Source: Pseudomonas pharyngis (GTDB lineage Bacteria > Pseudomonadota > Gammaproteobacteria > Pseudomonadales > Pseudomonadaceae). Taken from it: a stretch of 64,000 bases of DNA. The first letter of the stretch is position 1. Each line of letters opens with the position of its first letter. The stretch lies in the NCBI RefSeq assembly GCF_021602345.1, contig NZ_BQID01000006.1, forward strand, positions 62,001 to 126,000, read 5' to 3'. The position numbers were made by a program, and so were the translations under genes. The notes below the pieces were generated by a model. It made no database searches. It was not told where the DNA came from and was given only the letters and a program-made list of their open reading frames with translations. Shown here piece after piece: positions 26,075 to 34,014 of this stretch.

Positions 26075-28129
26075 TCAGGCAATGCCCAGAACCTTGAAAA
26101 CAAATGCATATTCGAGCGCTACGTCACGTAATCCCTGATAACGCCCGCTCATGCCGCCGTGGCCGGCGCCCAGTTCGGTCTTGAGCAGCAATGGATTGTC
26201 ATCGGTCTTGGTCGCACGCAACTTCGCCACCCACTTGGCCGCTTCCCAATACTGCACGCGGCTGTCGTTGTAGCCGGCGATCACCAGTGTTGCGGGATAC
26301 GCCTGTGCAGTGACGTTTTCGTACGGCGCATAGGCCTTGATCCGCTCGTAGACCTCCGGCTCTTCGGGATTGCCCCACTCGTCGTATTCAGTGACGGTCA
26401 GCGGCAGATCCGGATCGAGCATAGTGTTGAGCACGTCGACGAACGGCACTTCGGCAATCGCCACACCGAACAGGTCCGGACGCTGATTGAGCACCGCGCC
26501 GATCAGCAGGCCACCGGCGCTGCCACCACTGATCGTCAGCTGTGGCGCGGTGGTGATGCCGTTGAGGATCAGGAATTCGGCGCAGGCAATGAAGTCGCTG
26601 AAGGTGTTGTGTTTGTGTTCCTGCTTGCCGGCGCGGTACCAGGCTTCGCCCAGTTCACCGCCACCGCGCACGTGGGCGATGGCGAACGCCATGCCGCGAT
26701 CCAGCAGGCTCAGGCGGGCGTGGGAGAACCACGGATCGAGGCTTGAACCGTAGGCGCCGTAACCGTACAGATACAACGGCACGGGTTTGCCGACCATTTC
26801 CCGTTTCATCACCAGGCTGATCGGCACTTGGGTGCCGTCCGGCGCGGTCGCCCACAGGCGCTGGCTGACGTAGGCGTCGGCGTCGAACGGGCCGAGCACC
26901 GGGGTTTCCTTGAGCACAGTCTGTTCGCCGGTGGCGAGGATCAGTTGCCGAACCTGGGCTGGACGGTTCAGCGCCTCATAGCGCAGGCGAATGCGGTCGC
27001 TTTCGAATTCCAGGCTGTTTTGCACATAGAGGCTGTAGGCCGCATCCGGTAATTGCACGCGATAAGGCGCCAGACCGTGTGGGCGAACTTCGATGATCGG
27101 CAGACCACCTTCGCGCAGGCTCAGGGTCAGGGCTTCGGCATTGAGTGTCACGCCATCGAGCATCACCGAATCGCTGTGCGGAATCAGGTTCTGCCAGTCG
27201 GCTTCGCTCGGTGCGATGCCGGTGTCCGGCGCCTGATACAGGGCGAAGTTGATGCCGTCGCGGTTGGTGCGGATGAACCAGGTCCACTCGCCATCGAGCT
27301 TGCCGTGATCGACGTCGTATTCGTGATCCTCGACCCGTGGCGCCAGACAAGTGAATGGCTGCTGCGGCTGATTGGCGTCCAGCGCCCAGACTTCGCTGGT
27401 GGTCTTGCTGCCCAACGACAACAGCAGTTGTTGCTCGGAGCTGGCGCGGTAGCAATGCAGGAAAAAACGCCCGTCCGGTTCGTGGAACACCTCTTCGGCG
27501 GCCGTGCCATCCAGGCGATAGCGGAACAGCTTGTGCGGGCGATGGGTGTCGTCGAGTACACCGAAGAACAGGGTCAGGCTGTCGTTGGCCCAGGTCATGC
27601 TGCCGTCGCAGTCCTGGAATTCCAGTTCGCTGACACGCTCGCTGGACAATTCCTTCACGAACAGCGTGTAAATCTCGTCGCCCGAGGCGTCGACGCTGTA
27701 GGCCAGACGCTGGTGATCCGGGCTGATGCTGAACGCGCCGAGGGAGAAAAAGCCGCCGTTGGCCAGCGCGTTCGGGTCGAGCAGCAATTGTTCGCGGCTT
27801 TCATCGAGGGTCAGGCTGTCGTCGGCCGGACGCGGGCAGCGGTAGTGACGGGCGTATTCGTCACCCGCTGTGGTGCGGGTGTAATACAGGTACGGGCCCC
27901 ATGGCGAGGGGAGGGACAGATCGGTTTCGAGGATCCGGCCCTTGATCTCTTCGAACAGGGTTTCGCGCAGCTCGGCCTGATCGGCGGTCTGTGCCTGCTG
28001 GTAGTCGTTTTCAGCCTTGAGGTAGTCGAGCACCGCGTCGGTGTCGCGTTCCTGCAGCCAGGCGTACGGGTCGTGACCGGCGGCCTTGTGGGCAATCGGG
28101 GCGCTGCTGACGTTGGCGGATACGGGCAT
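26075..28129 (-). CDS. ptrB: Oligopeptidase B (S9 family serine peptidase)
   Basis: A 684-aa prolyl-oligopeptidase family enzyme that cleaves short peptides after Arg or Lys in the cytoplasm. The N-terminal beta-propeller runs to about residue 405; the alpha/beta hydrolase domain has the nucleophile elbow GGSAGGLL, the aspartate region NPEEPEVYERIKAYAPYEN and the final histidine in GAGHGGMSGR. DPYAWLQERD near residue 19 is the usual start of the family. The start chosen is ATG 28129 (GAGAG upstream); the same frame stays open to 28375 but that part is non-homologous. A -10-like TATAGT for this gene lies at 28200-28205 on the minus strand. Confidence 0.92.
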   Translation of the reverse strand: MPVSANVSSAPIAHKAAGHDPYAWLQERDTDAVLDYLKAENDYQQAQTADQAELRETLFEEIKGRILETDLSLPSPWGPYLYYTRTTAGDEYARHYRCPRPADDSLTLDESREQLLLDPNALANGGFFSLGAFSISPDHQRLAYSVDASGDEIYTLFVKELSSERVSELEFQDCDGSMTWANDSLTLFFGVLDDTHRPHKLFRYRLDGTAAEEVFHEPDGRFFLHCYRASSEQQLLLSLGSKTTSEVWALDANQPQQPFTCLAPRVEDHEYDVDHGKLDGEWTWFIRTNRDGINFALYQAPDTGIAPSEADWQNLIPHSDSVMLDGVTLNAEALTLSLREGGLPIIEVRPHGLAPYRVQLPDAAYSLYVQNSLEFESDRIRLRYEALNRPAQVRQLILATGEQTVLKETPVLGPFDADAYVSQRLWATAPDGTQVPISLVMKREMVGKPVPLYLYGYGAYGSSLDPWFSHARLSLLDRGMAFAIAHVRGGGELGEAWYRAGKQEHKHNTFSDFIACAEFLILNGITTAPQLTISGGSAGGLLIGAVLNQRPDLFGVAIAEVPFVDVLNTMLDPDLPLTVTEYDEWGNPEEPEVYERIKAYAPYENVTAQAYPATLVIAGYNDSRVQYWEAAKWVAKLRATKTDDNPLLLKTELGAGHGGMSGRYQGLRDVALEYAFVFKVLGIA

Positions 28130-28215
28130 GGAAAGCTCTCGGACATGACAAATAAGGGCCGCACGGACGGCGGGGAAGCCTGACGTGCGAAAAGTCGTTA
28201 CTATAAGCGCCTCTG

Positions 28216-28636
28216 TGCGACACGCGTAGCGTGTCTTCAAGACTTCGAGGTGGATGGTCATCTTGAAGGGCTGTTTGATTACAGCCAAGGCTGGAGTACC
28301 CAATCTCCGGAATAAAAATCCATCAAAGAAGTCCACTGCCTTCAAGGACTTACCGTTGCGGCGGGGCGGGCCCACAGTCCATCAGCATTCAAATTATTGA
28401 CTGGAGGAAAGATCTTTTTCTTTCCTGAATGCACACTAAATCATCGGTTCTTACAGAACCTCACCCCAGCGGGAAAGAATCCCCGCAAGGGTTTTCTCCT
28501 GCTTCTGAAACAGGAGGAAACGCTTTTCTGAGCCTGCTGATTCGTTCAGTGCTTGCTTACTTATCTGAAGACTCGAGCGAAAGCTCTGTCTGTCATTGTC
28601 CATCTAGCTTGCTCGCAAGGTAGCAGCGGACTCGTT
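28216..28636. other. Hairpin-dense AT-richer region upstream of the group II intron
   Basis: About 420 bases with no convincing gene; by my count 28261-28620 is about 48% GC, well below the flanking genes. Perfect or near-perfect stems follow one another: GACACGC/GCGTGTC (28219-28235), CTTCAAGA/TCTTGAAG (28236-28267), GGCTGT/ACAGCC (28269-28286), AAGTCC/GGACTT (28329-28351), GCATTCA/TGAATGC (28385-28432) enclosing GGAAAGA/TCTTTCC, GGTTC/GAACC, CTCCTG/CAGGAG, GAGC-GAAA-GCTC and CTAGCTTG/CAAGGTAG. A 64-codon ORF (28429-28623, start MHTKSS) lies in the right part; its GGAGG and its ATG both fall in the nested stem. Whether the region is a structured RNA, a remnant of a mobile element or a leader is not known. 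Confidence 0.5.
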
Positions 28637-29279
28637 GTGCGACCAACGATAGCCTAGGAAAACATGCGTCATTGGCGACGATGAGGTGTGAAGCTTTTCT
28701 AACAACGTAGCCCCTGAAAAGGTCTGCAGCCACCGTGAGGGGTTGTAGAGATGCTCGGAGCTGAACCGGGTTGAGGCCCCAGGCTGGTTGGCATGGGCAA
28801 CATATGTGAACTGCTGATAAACGTCGTAATTATAAACAAGCCAAAACAGCTGTCAGGCTTGAGCCAAAAGGCAAAGTGATCGGATATCTCTGTAGAGGCT
28901 GGAGGTACGTCGTCATCAGGATCACCGGCGAAAAGGCAGGCCCTAAACCAATCGTGTGACAGGCAGGGAACGTGGTAAACCCGTATAGCTGCCTTCGGGC
29001 AGGTGAACCGCAAGGAGATCTGTTGGCTGTGCGGGTATGGGATCGCAGAGAAAGCGAAAGCCGATCTGTAATGGATCGGATAGAGGTTGAAACATCACCT
29101 CACGGGAAACCGGGCAGACTTCTGCGTGGTCTTTCGTCGCATGAACTCTGACTGAGTCTGTCTCAATAATTTCAGAAACCTGCGGTTGAGGTTTCCCATT
29201 AATTCACCCCTGACGGGACGTCCATTCCCGTCAGGGGATGCGTACGTCTTCAGCTCAGGCAACTTGAGAGGAAGGCAGC

Positions 29280-30977
29280 ATGAAAGTACACAGCCCTACG
29301 GCCGTGTCTGCGCCTTCCGGCGCTCCGCAACAATGGCATGACATCGATTGGTGGCGTGTTCAGCGGAATGTCCGGGCGATGCAGTTACGGATTGCGAAGG
29401 CTTGTCGGGAAGGCAATTGGCGCAGGGTTAACTCCCTGCAACGAATGCTGACCCGCTCTCGTTCGGCCAGATATTTGGCTGTTCGGCGAGTCACTGAAAA
29501 CCAGGGCAAGCGCACGGCGGGAGTCGACCGAGTGCTCTGGGATACACCCGATGCCAAATGGAAAGCGGCAAACGGGTTGAAGCGCCACGGATACAAACCA
29601 CGGCCTTTAAGGCGTGTGTTCATTCCGAAGTCAAACGGGAAGGAGCGCCCACTAGGCATTCCGACCATGACTGACAGGGCCATGCAGGCTCTATACCTGC
29701 TAGCTCTGGCGCCCATTGCAGAAACCACCGGAGATCCGAACAGCTACGGCTTCAGGATCGAGCGCTCTACCGCAGACGCAATGGGACAGCTGTTCATCTG
29801 CTTATCCAAGAAGGTCTCGGCCGAATGGGTACTGGAGGCGGACATCAAAGGCTGCTTTGACCATATCAACCATGACTGGCTGATCGCCAATGTCCCTACG
29901 GACAAAACGATCCTCCGGAAATGGTTGAAGGCTGGAGTGATTCATAAAGGCCAGCTTCAGGCAACGGATGCCGGTACGCCACAAGGCGGGATCATCTCGC
30001 CGACTTTGGCAAATATGGTGCTGGATGGATTGGAGTCACAGCTCAAGCAACACTTGGGCGTGACGAAGGCCAAGAAGCTGAAAATCAATGTGGTGCGCTA
30101 TGCGGATGACTTTGTGATTACCGGAAACTCGAAAGAGATGCTGGAAAGCGAAATCAGACCTTGGGTGGAGCAATTCCTCGCTGTGCGAGGATTGCAGCTG
30201 TCACTCGAGAAAACCCGCGTGGTTCACATAGACGAAGGCTTTGACTTTCTGGGATGGAATTTCCGCAAGTACGAAGGAAAGCTCCTGATCAAGCCAAGCA
30301 AGAAAAACGTGAAAGCGTTCTATCGCAAGGTGAAAGACGTCATCAGTACCAACAAAACGGCAAAGCAAGAGGATCTGATCCAACGGCTGAATCCGATACT
30401 GCGTGGCTGGGCGATGTACCACCAGCCAGTGGTTGCCAAGAAGGCGTTTAGCAGAATGGATAACTCTGTTTTCCATGCTCTTTGGCGTTGGGCGAAAAGG
30501 CGACATCCTAATAAATCGTTGGAATGGGTCAGGAGAGGTTATTTCCAACCCCATGAAGGCAGAAGTTGGGTGTTCGCCACCATGGCGATGAGGACGGACG
30601 GGACCAAAGCAATAGCTCCCCTGTACTCAATAGCGAGCACTGCGATCGAGCGGCATAGAAAGGTGAGCGGGGAATACAACCCCTTCGATCCCTCCATGGA
30701 GGAAATGGGAGAGAAATTGCGAATGGCGCGAATGCTTAAAAAGCTGAAGTATCGGAAACAGATCGTAAGTCTCTTTCAAAGCCAAAAAGGTCTATGTCCG
30801 CTGTGCAAGCAGCCTATTACCAAGGAAAGCGGGTGGCACGACCATCATGTAATCCACCGCTCCCAAGGCGGTGGAGACACCTTGGATAACCGAGTACTAT
30901 TGCATCCAGTTTGTCATCAGCAGCTACACAGCCGTGGATTGACAGTAAACAAGCCGGCTCCAACCGGGGCTTTCTAA
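29280..30977 (+). CDS. ltrA: Group II intron reverse transcriptase/maturase with HNH domain
   Basis: The 565-aa intron-encoded protein helps the intron splice and copies it into new DNA sites. Reverse transcriptase blocks occupy about residues 85-330: RRVFIPKSNGKERPLGIPT, TPQGGIISPTLANM and the active-site VVRYADDFVITG with intact YADD. The maturase (X) domain follows at about 345-450 (LNPILRGWAMYH). A C-terminal HNH endonuclease is seen as CPLCKQP, HHVIHRSQGGGDTLDN and HPVCHQQLHS. No frameshift or premature stop. A strong AGGAAGG site precedes ATG 29280. The stop lies six bases before domain V. Amino-acid content and GC differ from flanking genes, as expected for a mobile element. Confidence 0.95.
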   Translation: MKVHSPTAVSAPSGAPQQWHDIDWWRVQRNVRAMQLRIAKACREGNWRRVNSLQRMLTRSRSARYLAVRRVTENQGKRTAGVDRVLWDTPDAKWKAANGLKRHGYKPRPLRRVFIPKSNGKERPLGIPTMTDRAMQALYLLALAPIAETTGDPNSYGFRIERSTADAMGQLFICLSKKVSAEWVLEADIKGCFDHINHDWLIANVPTDKTILRKWLKAGVIHKGQLQATDAGTPQGGIISPTLANMVLDGLESQLKQHLGVTKAKKLKINVVRYADDFVITGNSKEMLESEIRPWVEQFLAVRGLQLSLEKTRVVHIDEGFDFLGWNFRKYEGKLLIKPSKKNVKAFYRKVKDVISTNKTAKQEDLIQRLNPILRGWAMYHQPVVAKKAFSRMDNSVFHALWRWAKRRHPNKSLEWVRRGYFQPHEGRSWVFATMAMRTDGTKAIAPLYSIASTAIERHRKVSGEYNPFDPSMEEMGEKLRMARMLKKLKYRKQIVSLFQSQKGLCPLCKQPITKESGWHDHHVIHRSQGGGDTLDNRVLLHPVCHQQLHSRGLTVNKPAPTGAF

Positions 30978-30983
30978 AGACTT

Positions 30984-31017
30984 GAGCCGTATGCGTTGAA
31001 AGGCGCACGTACGGTTC
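30984..31017 (+). ncRNA. Group II intron domain V
   Basis: The catalytic hairpin begins GAGCCGTATGCG, has a GAAA tetraloop region (TTGAAAGG) and ends CGTACGGTTC, a 34-nt structure with the catalytic AGC-type triad as GC-rich bottom and two-base bulge (CG/AC side). This is the most conserved part of group II introns and supports a ribozyme that can still splice. Confidence 0.88.
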
Positions 31018-31081
31018 TTAGGGGGAGGCAGACCAGTAATGGTGTGTCTCTACCCGACTTGCCTGCCTTGCCATGGACACC

Positions 31082-31573
31082 ATGACCGAGAACGACTATC
31101 TGATCGCCTGGGGCCTTTACGCCTTTGCCGCCGTGGGCTGCCTGCTGGTGTGGATGCGCATGACCCGCTGGATGTGGCGCTGGCTGCGCGAGCCGCTGCG
31201 TGTGCTGATGGCGGTGTTGCTGTTCAGCCCGACCATCATTGACCCGGTGAAGGAAAAATTCGCCCCGGCCATCGCCATCACGGCGCTGGATCTGGCGTTC
31301 AAGGTCGGCAACAACGCCTGGCGCGCCATTTCCGAACTGCTCATGTACGCCATGATCGCATTCGGCCTGTACCTGATTTTTGTGCTGATCCGCCTGCCGA
31401 TCGAACGCGCCTCCAAGGCCCGCCGGGAGCAGGCTGAAGCCGCCCGCGCAGCGGCCCGTGCCGATGACGAGCGTGACGCCGATCAACCGTTCGGCGGTGC
31501 TGGCGATGACCGCTACGGTCGCCCGCCGGTGCCGAGCAATCCGCAGCGCATGCGGGTCGAGCCGCGTCTGTAA
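31082..31573 (+). CDS. Conserved small membrane protein (annotated MFS-like)
   Basis: A 163-aa protein with three membrane helices (about 8-28, 42-60 and 92-112) and a charged, Arg/Ala/Asp-rich cytoplasmic tail. The start [10 protein letters not shown] at 31082 is preferred; an ATG at 31073 is in frame. No ribosome-binding site is seen near either. The group II intron ends only about 23 bases upstream, so the gene is cut off from its native leader and depends on intron splicing or an intron-internal promoter. Automated annotation calls relatives MFS transporter, which the three helices do not support. It is followed 16 bases later by the amidotransferase gene, suggesting an operon. Confidence 0.7.
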   Translation: MTENDYLIAWGLYAFAAVGCLLVWMRMTRWMWRWLREPLRVLMAVLLFSPTIIDPVKEKFAPAIAITALDLAFKVGNNAWRAISELLMYAMIAFGLYLIFVLIRLPIERASKARREQAEAARAAARADDERDADQPFGGAGDDRYGRPPVPSNPQRMRVEPRL

Positions 31574-31589
31574 TCACGAGAGTCCGCAC

Positions 31590-32366
31590 ATGTGTGAATT
31601 ACTGGGCATGAGTGCCAACGTGCCGACCGACATCGTGTTCAGCTTCACCGGGCTGATGCAGCGCGGCGGTCGCACCGGGCCACATCGCGACGGCTGGGGC
31701 ATTGCCTTCTACGAAGGGCGCGGCTTGCGCCTGTTCCAGGATCCGGCGGCCAGCAGCGAGTCGGAAGTGGCCAATCTGGTGCAGCGCTATCCGATCAAGA
31801 GCGAAGTGGTCATCGGGCATATCCGTCAGGCCAACGTCGGCAAGGTCTGCCTGTCCAACACCCACCCGTTCGTCCGCGAACTGTGGGGGCGCAACTGGTG
31901 CTTCGCGCACAACGGTCAGCTCGCCGACTTCACCCCGATCAAGAGTTTCTACCGTCCGGTCGGTGATACCGACAGCGAAGCGGCGTTCTGCGATTTGCTC
32001 AACCGGGTACGTGCAGCGTTTCCGGAACCGGTCGATATAGAAGTGCTGCTGCCGGATCTGGTCGCGGCCTGCGCCGAATATCGCAGCAAAGGCGTGTTCA
32101 ACTGCCTGCTCAGCGACGGCGACTGGCTGTTCTGCTATTGCTCGACCAAACTGGCGCAGATCACCCGACGCGCACCGTTTGGCCCGGCGCGGCTCAAGGA
32201 TGTCGATGTGATTGTCGACTTCCAGGCCGAAACCACGCCCAACGACGTGGTCACGGTGGTTGCCACCGAACCCTTGACCGAAAACGAAACCTGGACCCGC
32301 TACGAACCGGGCCAATGGAGCCTGTGGCGACGCGGCGAATGCGTCAGCCAAGGCACGACCGAATAA
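31590..32366 (+). CDS. Class II glutamine amidotransferase (YafJ-like)
   Basis: A 258-aa N-terminal-nucleophile amidotransferase. After Met removal Cys2 ([10 protein letters not shown]) becomes the catalytic residue, which fixes the start at 31590. Further glutaminase segments are [12 protein letters not shown] near 36, VIGHIRQAN near 76, [20 protein letters not shown] near 87 (given in part) and [10 protein letters not shown] near 128. There is no synthase domain, as in YafJ and EgtC. The acceptor of ammonia is unknown. It lies between two membrane-protein genes, 13 bases before the next, in a probable operon. Confidence 0.9.
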   Translation: MCELLGMSANVPTDIVFSFTGLMQRGGRTGPHRDGWGIAFYEGRGLRLFQDPAASSESEVANLVQRYPIKSEVVIGHIRQANVGKVCLSNTHPFVRELWGRNWCFAHNGQLADFTPIKSFYRPVGDTDSEAAFCDLLNRVRAAFPEPVDIEVLLPDLVAACAEYRSKGVFNCLLSDGDWLFCYCSTKLAQITRRAPFGPARLKDVDVIVDFQAETTPNDVVTVVATEPLTENETWTRYEPGQWSLWRRGECVSQGTTE

Positions 32367-32379
32367 GGATTGCACCCCC

Positions 32380-32922
32380 ATGTTGCTCAGTTATCTACGG
32401 CTGGTGTTGTTTGCGGCGGGCCTGTTGATCGGTGTCCAGGTGCCGGGCTTCATCAACGATTACGCAAAGCGGGTCGAAGCGCACCTGATCGAGGCGCAGA
32501 CTGGTCTACGCGGCTTCCAGGGCACCGCCGAGCAGTTTTTCAAGGGTGATATCCAGGCGCTGGTCGCCCACTATCGAGCCAGCGAAGATCCGGTGTTTCG
32601 CAGCGATGCCGACAGCCTGAGCACCTTGCTCAACCGTCAGCTGGCGCTGGACAAGCAATTCCAGGCGATGCAGGGCCCGTGGTACATCCGCTTCCTGCAA
32701 GTGGTGCTGGCCGCCGACCCGGACATCCGCAAGGAAACCTGGAATGGCTACAGCTACCAGATCCTGCTGACGCCGGAAGCGATGATCTGGGGCATGAGCG
32801 GCGCAATGTTGCTGTCGTTCGGCCTTGAATGCCTGTTCCGTCTGATCGACTGGGTGGTGCTGGGCGGCAAGCGCCTGCGCCAGAGCCGACCGATCGAAGA
32901 CCGGGATGTGCGCGGGCTGTAA
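32380..32922 (+). CDS. DUF2937 family membrane protein
   Basis: A 180-aa protein with an N-terminal helix (residues 4-22), a long amphipathic periplasmic or cytoplasmic middle (HLIEAQTGLRGFQGTAEQFF) and a C-terminal helix (about 133-160), matching the DUF2937 family. AAGGATTG precedes ATG 32380. Function unknown; it shares the operon with the amidotransferase and the membrane protein at 31082. Confidence 0.8.
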   Translation: MLLSYLRLVLFAAGLLIGVQVPGFINDYAKRVEAHLIEAQTGLRGFQGTAEQFFKGDIQALVAHYRASEDPVFRSDADSLSTLLNRQLALDKQFQAMQGPWYIRFLQVVLAADPDIRKETWNGYSYQILLTPEAMIWGMSGAMLLSFGLECLFRLIDWVVLGGKRLRQSRPIEDRDVRGL

Positions 32923-32931
32923 GCTTCGATG

Positions 32932-32958
32932 GATCGTTCCCACGCAGTGGGAACGATC
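32932..32958. repeat. 27-bp palindrome at converging gene ends
   Basis: GATCGTTCCCAC and GTGGGAACGATC form a perfect 12-bp stem around GCA. The sequence is the outer arm of the repeat family seen at 20198-20299, here as a minimal hairpin. It overlaps the first base pair of the LysR stop codon at 32957 and lies 10 bases from the DUF2937 stop, so it can terminate both. Confidence 0.85.
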
Positions 32959-33868
32959 AACTTAGAACGATGTAATCCGTACCTACCTTGCGCGCATATT
33001 CCTCCAGCACCTGCTGACACAACGTCACAATTTCCTCGACCCATTCCACACCGACCCGCCACGACACCACCACCTGCAGGTTCGGCGGACGCTGTTCGAT
33101 GTCAAGCAGGGTCAATTCCCCTCGCGCCAGTTCCTCGGCCACCAGTACCGGCGGCAACGCGCCAATACCGAATCCGTCGCGCAACAGACGGGTGATCGCC
33201 GACACTGAATTCACACAGTTCAAGCGTGGCGCCAGCACGCCCTGGGCCTGCATCAGCGCCAGGATGTCCTGATGCGGCCGGGAGTTTTTCGAGTAGGTGA
33301 TGATCCGTTCCTGCGCCAGGTCGGCGAGGCTTTGATAGTCACGGTTGTAGATCGAGTTGCTGGCGACGATCCAGCCGATGGGGTGGCTGGCCAGCTCCAG
33401 GCTGCGCACGCTTTCCTGGCGCACCAGGTCGGTTTGCAGGATCAGGTCAAGAAATCCTTTTTGCAGCTGATCGCAGAGGTTCAGCGAGGTATCCGCCACC
33501 AGCTCGATTTCCACCCGAGGGTACAGATCGGTCATCTGCGCCACCAAAGGGCTGAGCCAAGTGTGGATCACCGTGTCCATCACGCCGATACGTACCCGGC
33601 CGACCTTGCTCGATCGTGTCTCGATCGACTGCTTCAGCGCCTGCATCGTGTCGAGCATCTGCTCGGCATAGTCCAGCACTTTCAAACCTTCGGGCGTCAG
33701 ACTGACGCCGCGTGAGTCACGCAAGAACAGCTTCACCCCCAGCTCGCCTTCGAGCACCGCGATCCGGCTGGAGATCGAGGCCTGGGTGGTGAACAGCTTG
33801 TCGGCGGTCAGGCGAAAACTTTTCAGCCGGGCGACCCAGACGAAGGTTTCGAGAAACTTCAGGTTCAT
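32957..33868 (-). CDS. LysR family transcriptional regulator
   Basis: A 303-aa LysR protein. The winged helix-turn-helix is clear at residues 3-60 (LETFVWVARLKSFRLTADKLF, split; recognition helix TQASISSRIAVLE). The effector domain follows with IGVMDTVIHTWLSP. It is divergent from the MFS transporter/pxpABC genes, across 146 bases that should hold its T-N11-A binding sites, so it very probably regulates them; the inducer may be 5-oxoproline or a related compound (inference). Confidence 0.9.
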   Translation of the reverse strand: MNLKFLETFVWVARLKSFRLTADKLFTTQASISSRIAVLEGELGVKLFLRDSRGVSLTPEGLKVLDYAEQMLDTMQALKQSIETRSSKVGRVRIGVMDTVIHTWLSPLVAQMTDLYPRVEIELVADTSLNLCDQLQKGFLDLILQTDLVRQESVRSLELASHPIGWIVASNSIYNRDYQSLADLAQERIITYSKNSRPHQDILALMQAQGVLAPRLNCVNSVSAITRLLRDGFGIGALPPVLVAEELARGELTLLDIEQRPPNLQVVVSWRVGVEWVEEIVTLCQQVLEEYARKVGTDYIVLS

Positions 33869-34014
33869 GGCAACAAATTTTTCTTATGTCTTGGGCGGGT
33901 TTTTATTCGTTGGACGCGACCGGGTGACGCACCCAAGAATCGACGCATCCGGTTCCCACGATAGGCGTCGTCGGAGCTTCGAACAAGACCAATAAAAGCC
34001 TGCGGAGACATGCC

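Larger units (their letters stand above)
28637..31058 (+). mobile_element. Group II intron (chloroplast-like type, 2.4 kb)
   Basis: The 5' boundary GTGCGAC at 28637 matches the group II 5' consensus, and the following GATAGCC and GGAAAACATGCGTC segments are those of chloroplast-like bacterial introns. The 643 bases before the encoded protein are domains I-III and the start of IV. Domain V is at 30984-31017 and domain VI follows, ending CTACCCGAC at 31058. The insertion sits right after a stem-loop (28603-28622) and about 23 bp before the start codon of a membrane-protein gene, so it is in a 5' region rather than in a coding sequence. All core parts look present; exact exon junctions are inferred from consensus. 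Confidence 0.9.

Noticed and set aside
28215-28225. GTGCGACACG as an alternative group II intron 5' end
   Set aside because: It would give a domain I-III region of over 1 kb, and the following bases do not match the chloroplast-like consensus, whereas 28637 does.
28130-28375. N-terminal extension of oligopeptidase B into the hairpin region
   Set aside because: The family begins near the DPYAWLQERD segment and a ribosome-binding site lies at 28129; the extension is not family-like and crosses the promoter.
28216-30977. Retron (msr/msd plus reverse transcriptase)
   Set aside because: The reverse transcriptase has maturase and HNH domains and a canonical domain V follows, so it is a group II intron protein; no msr/msd layout was found.
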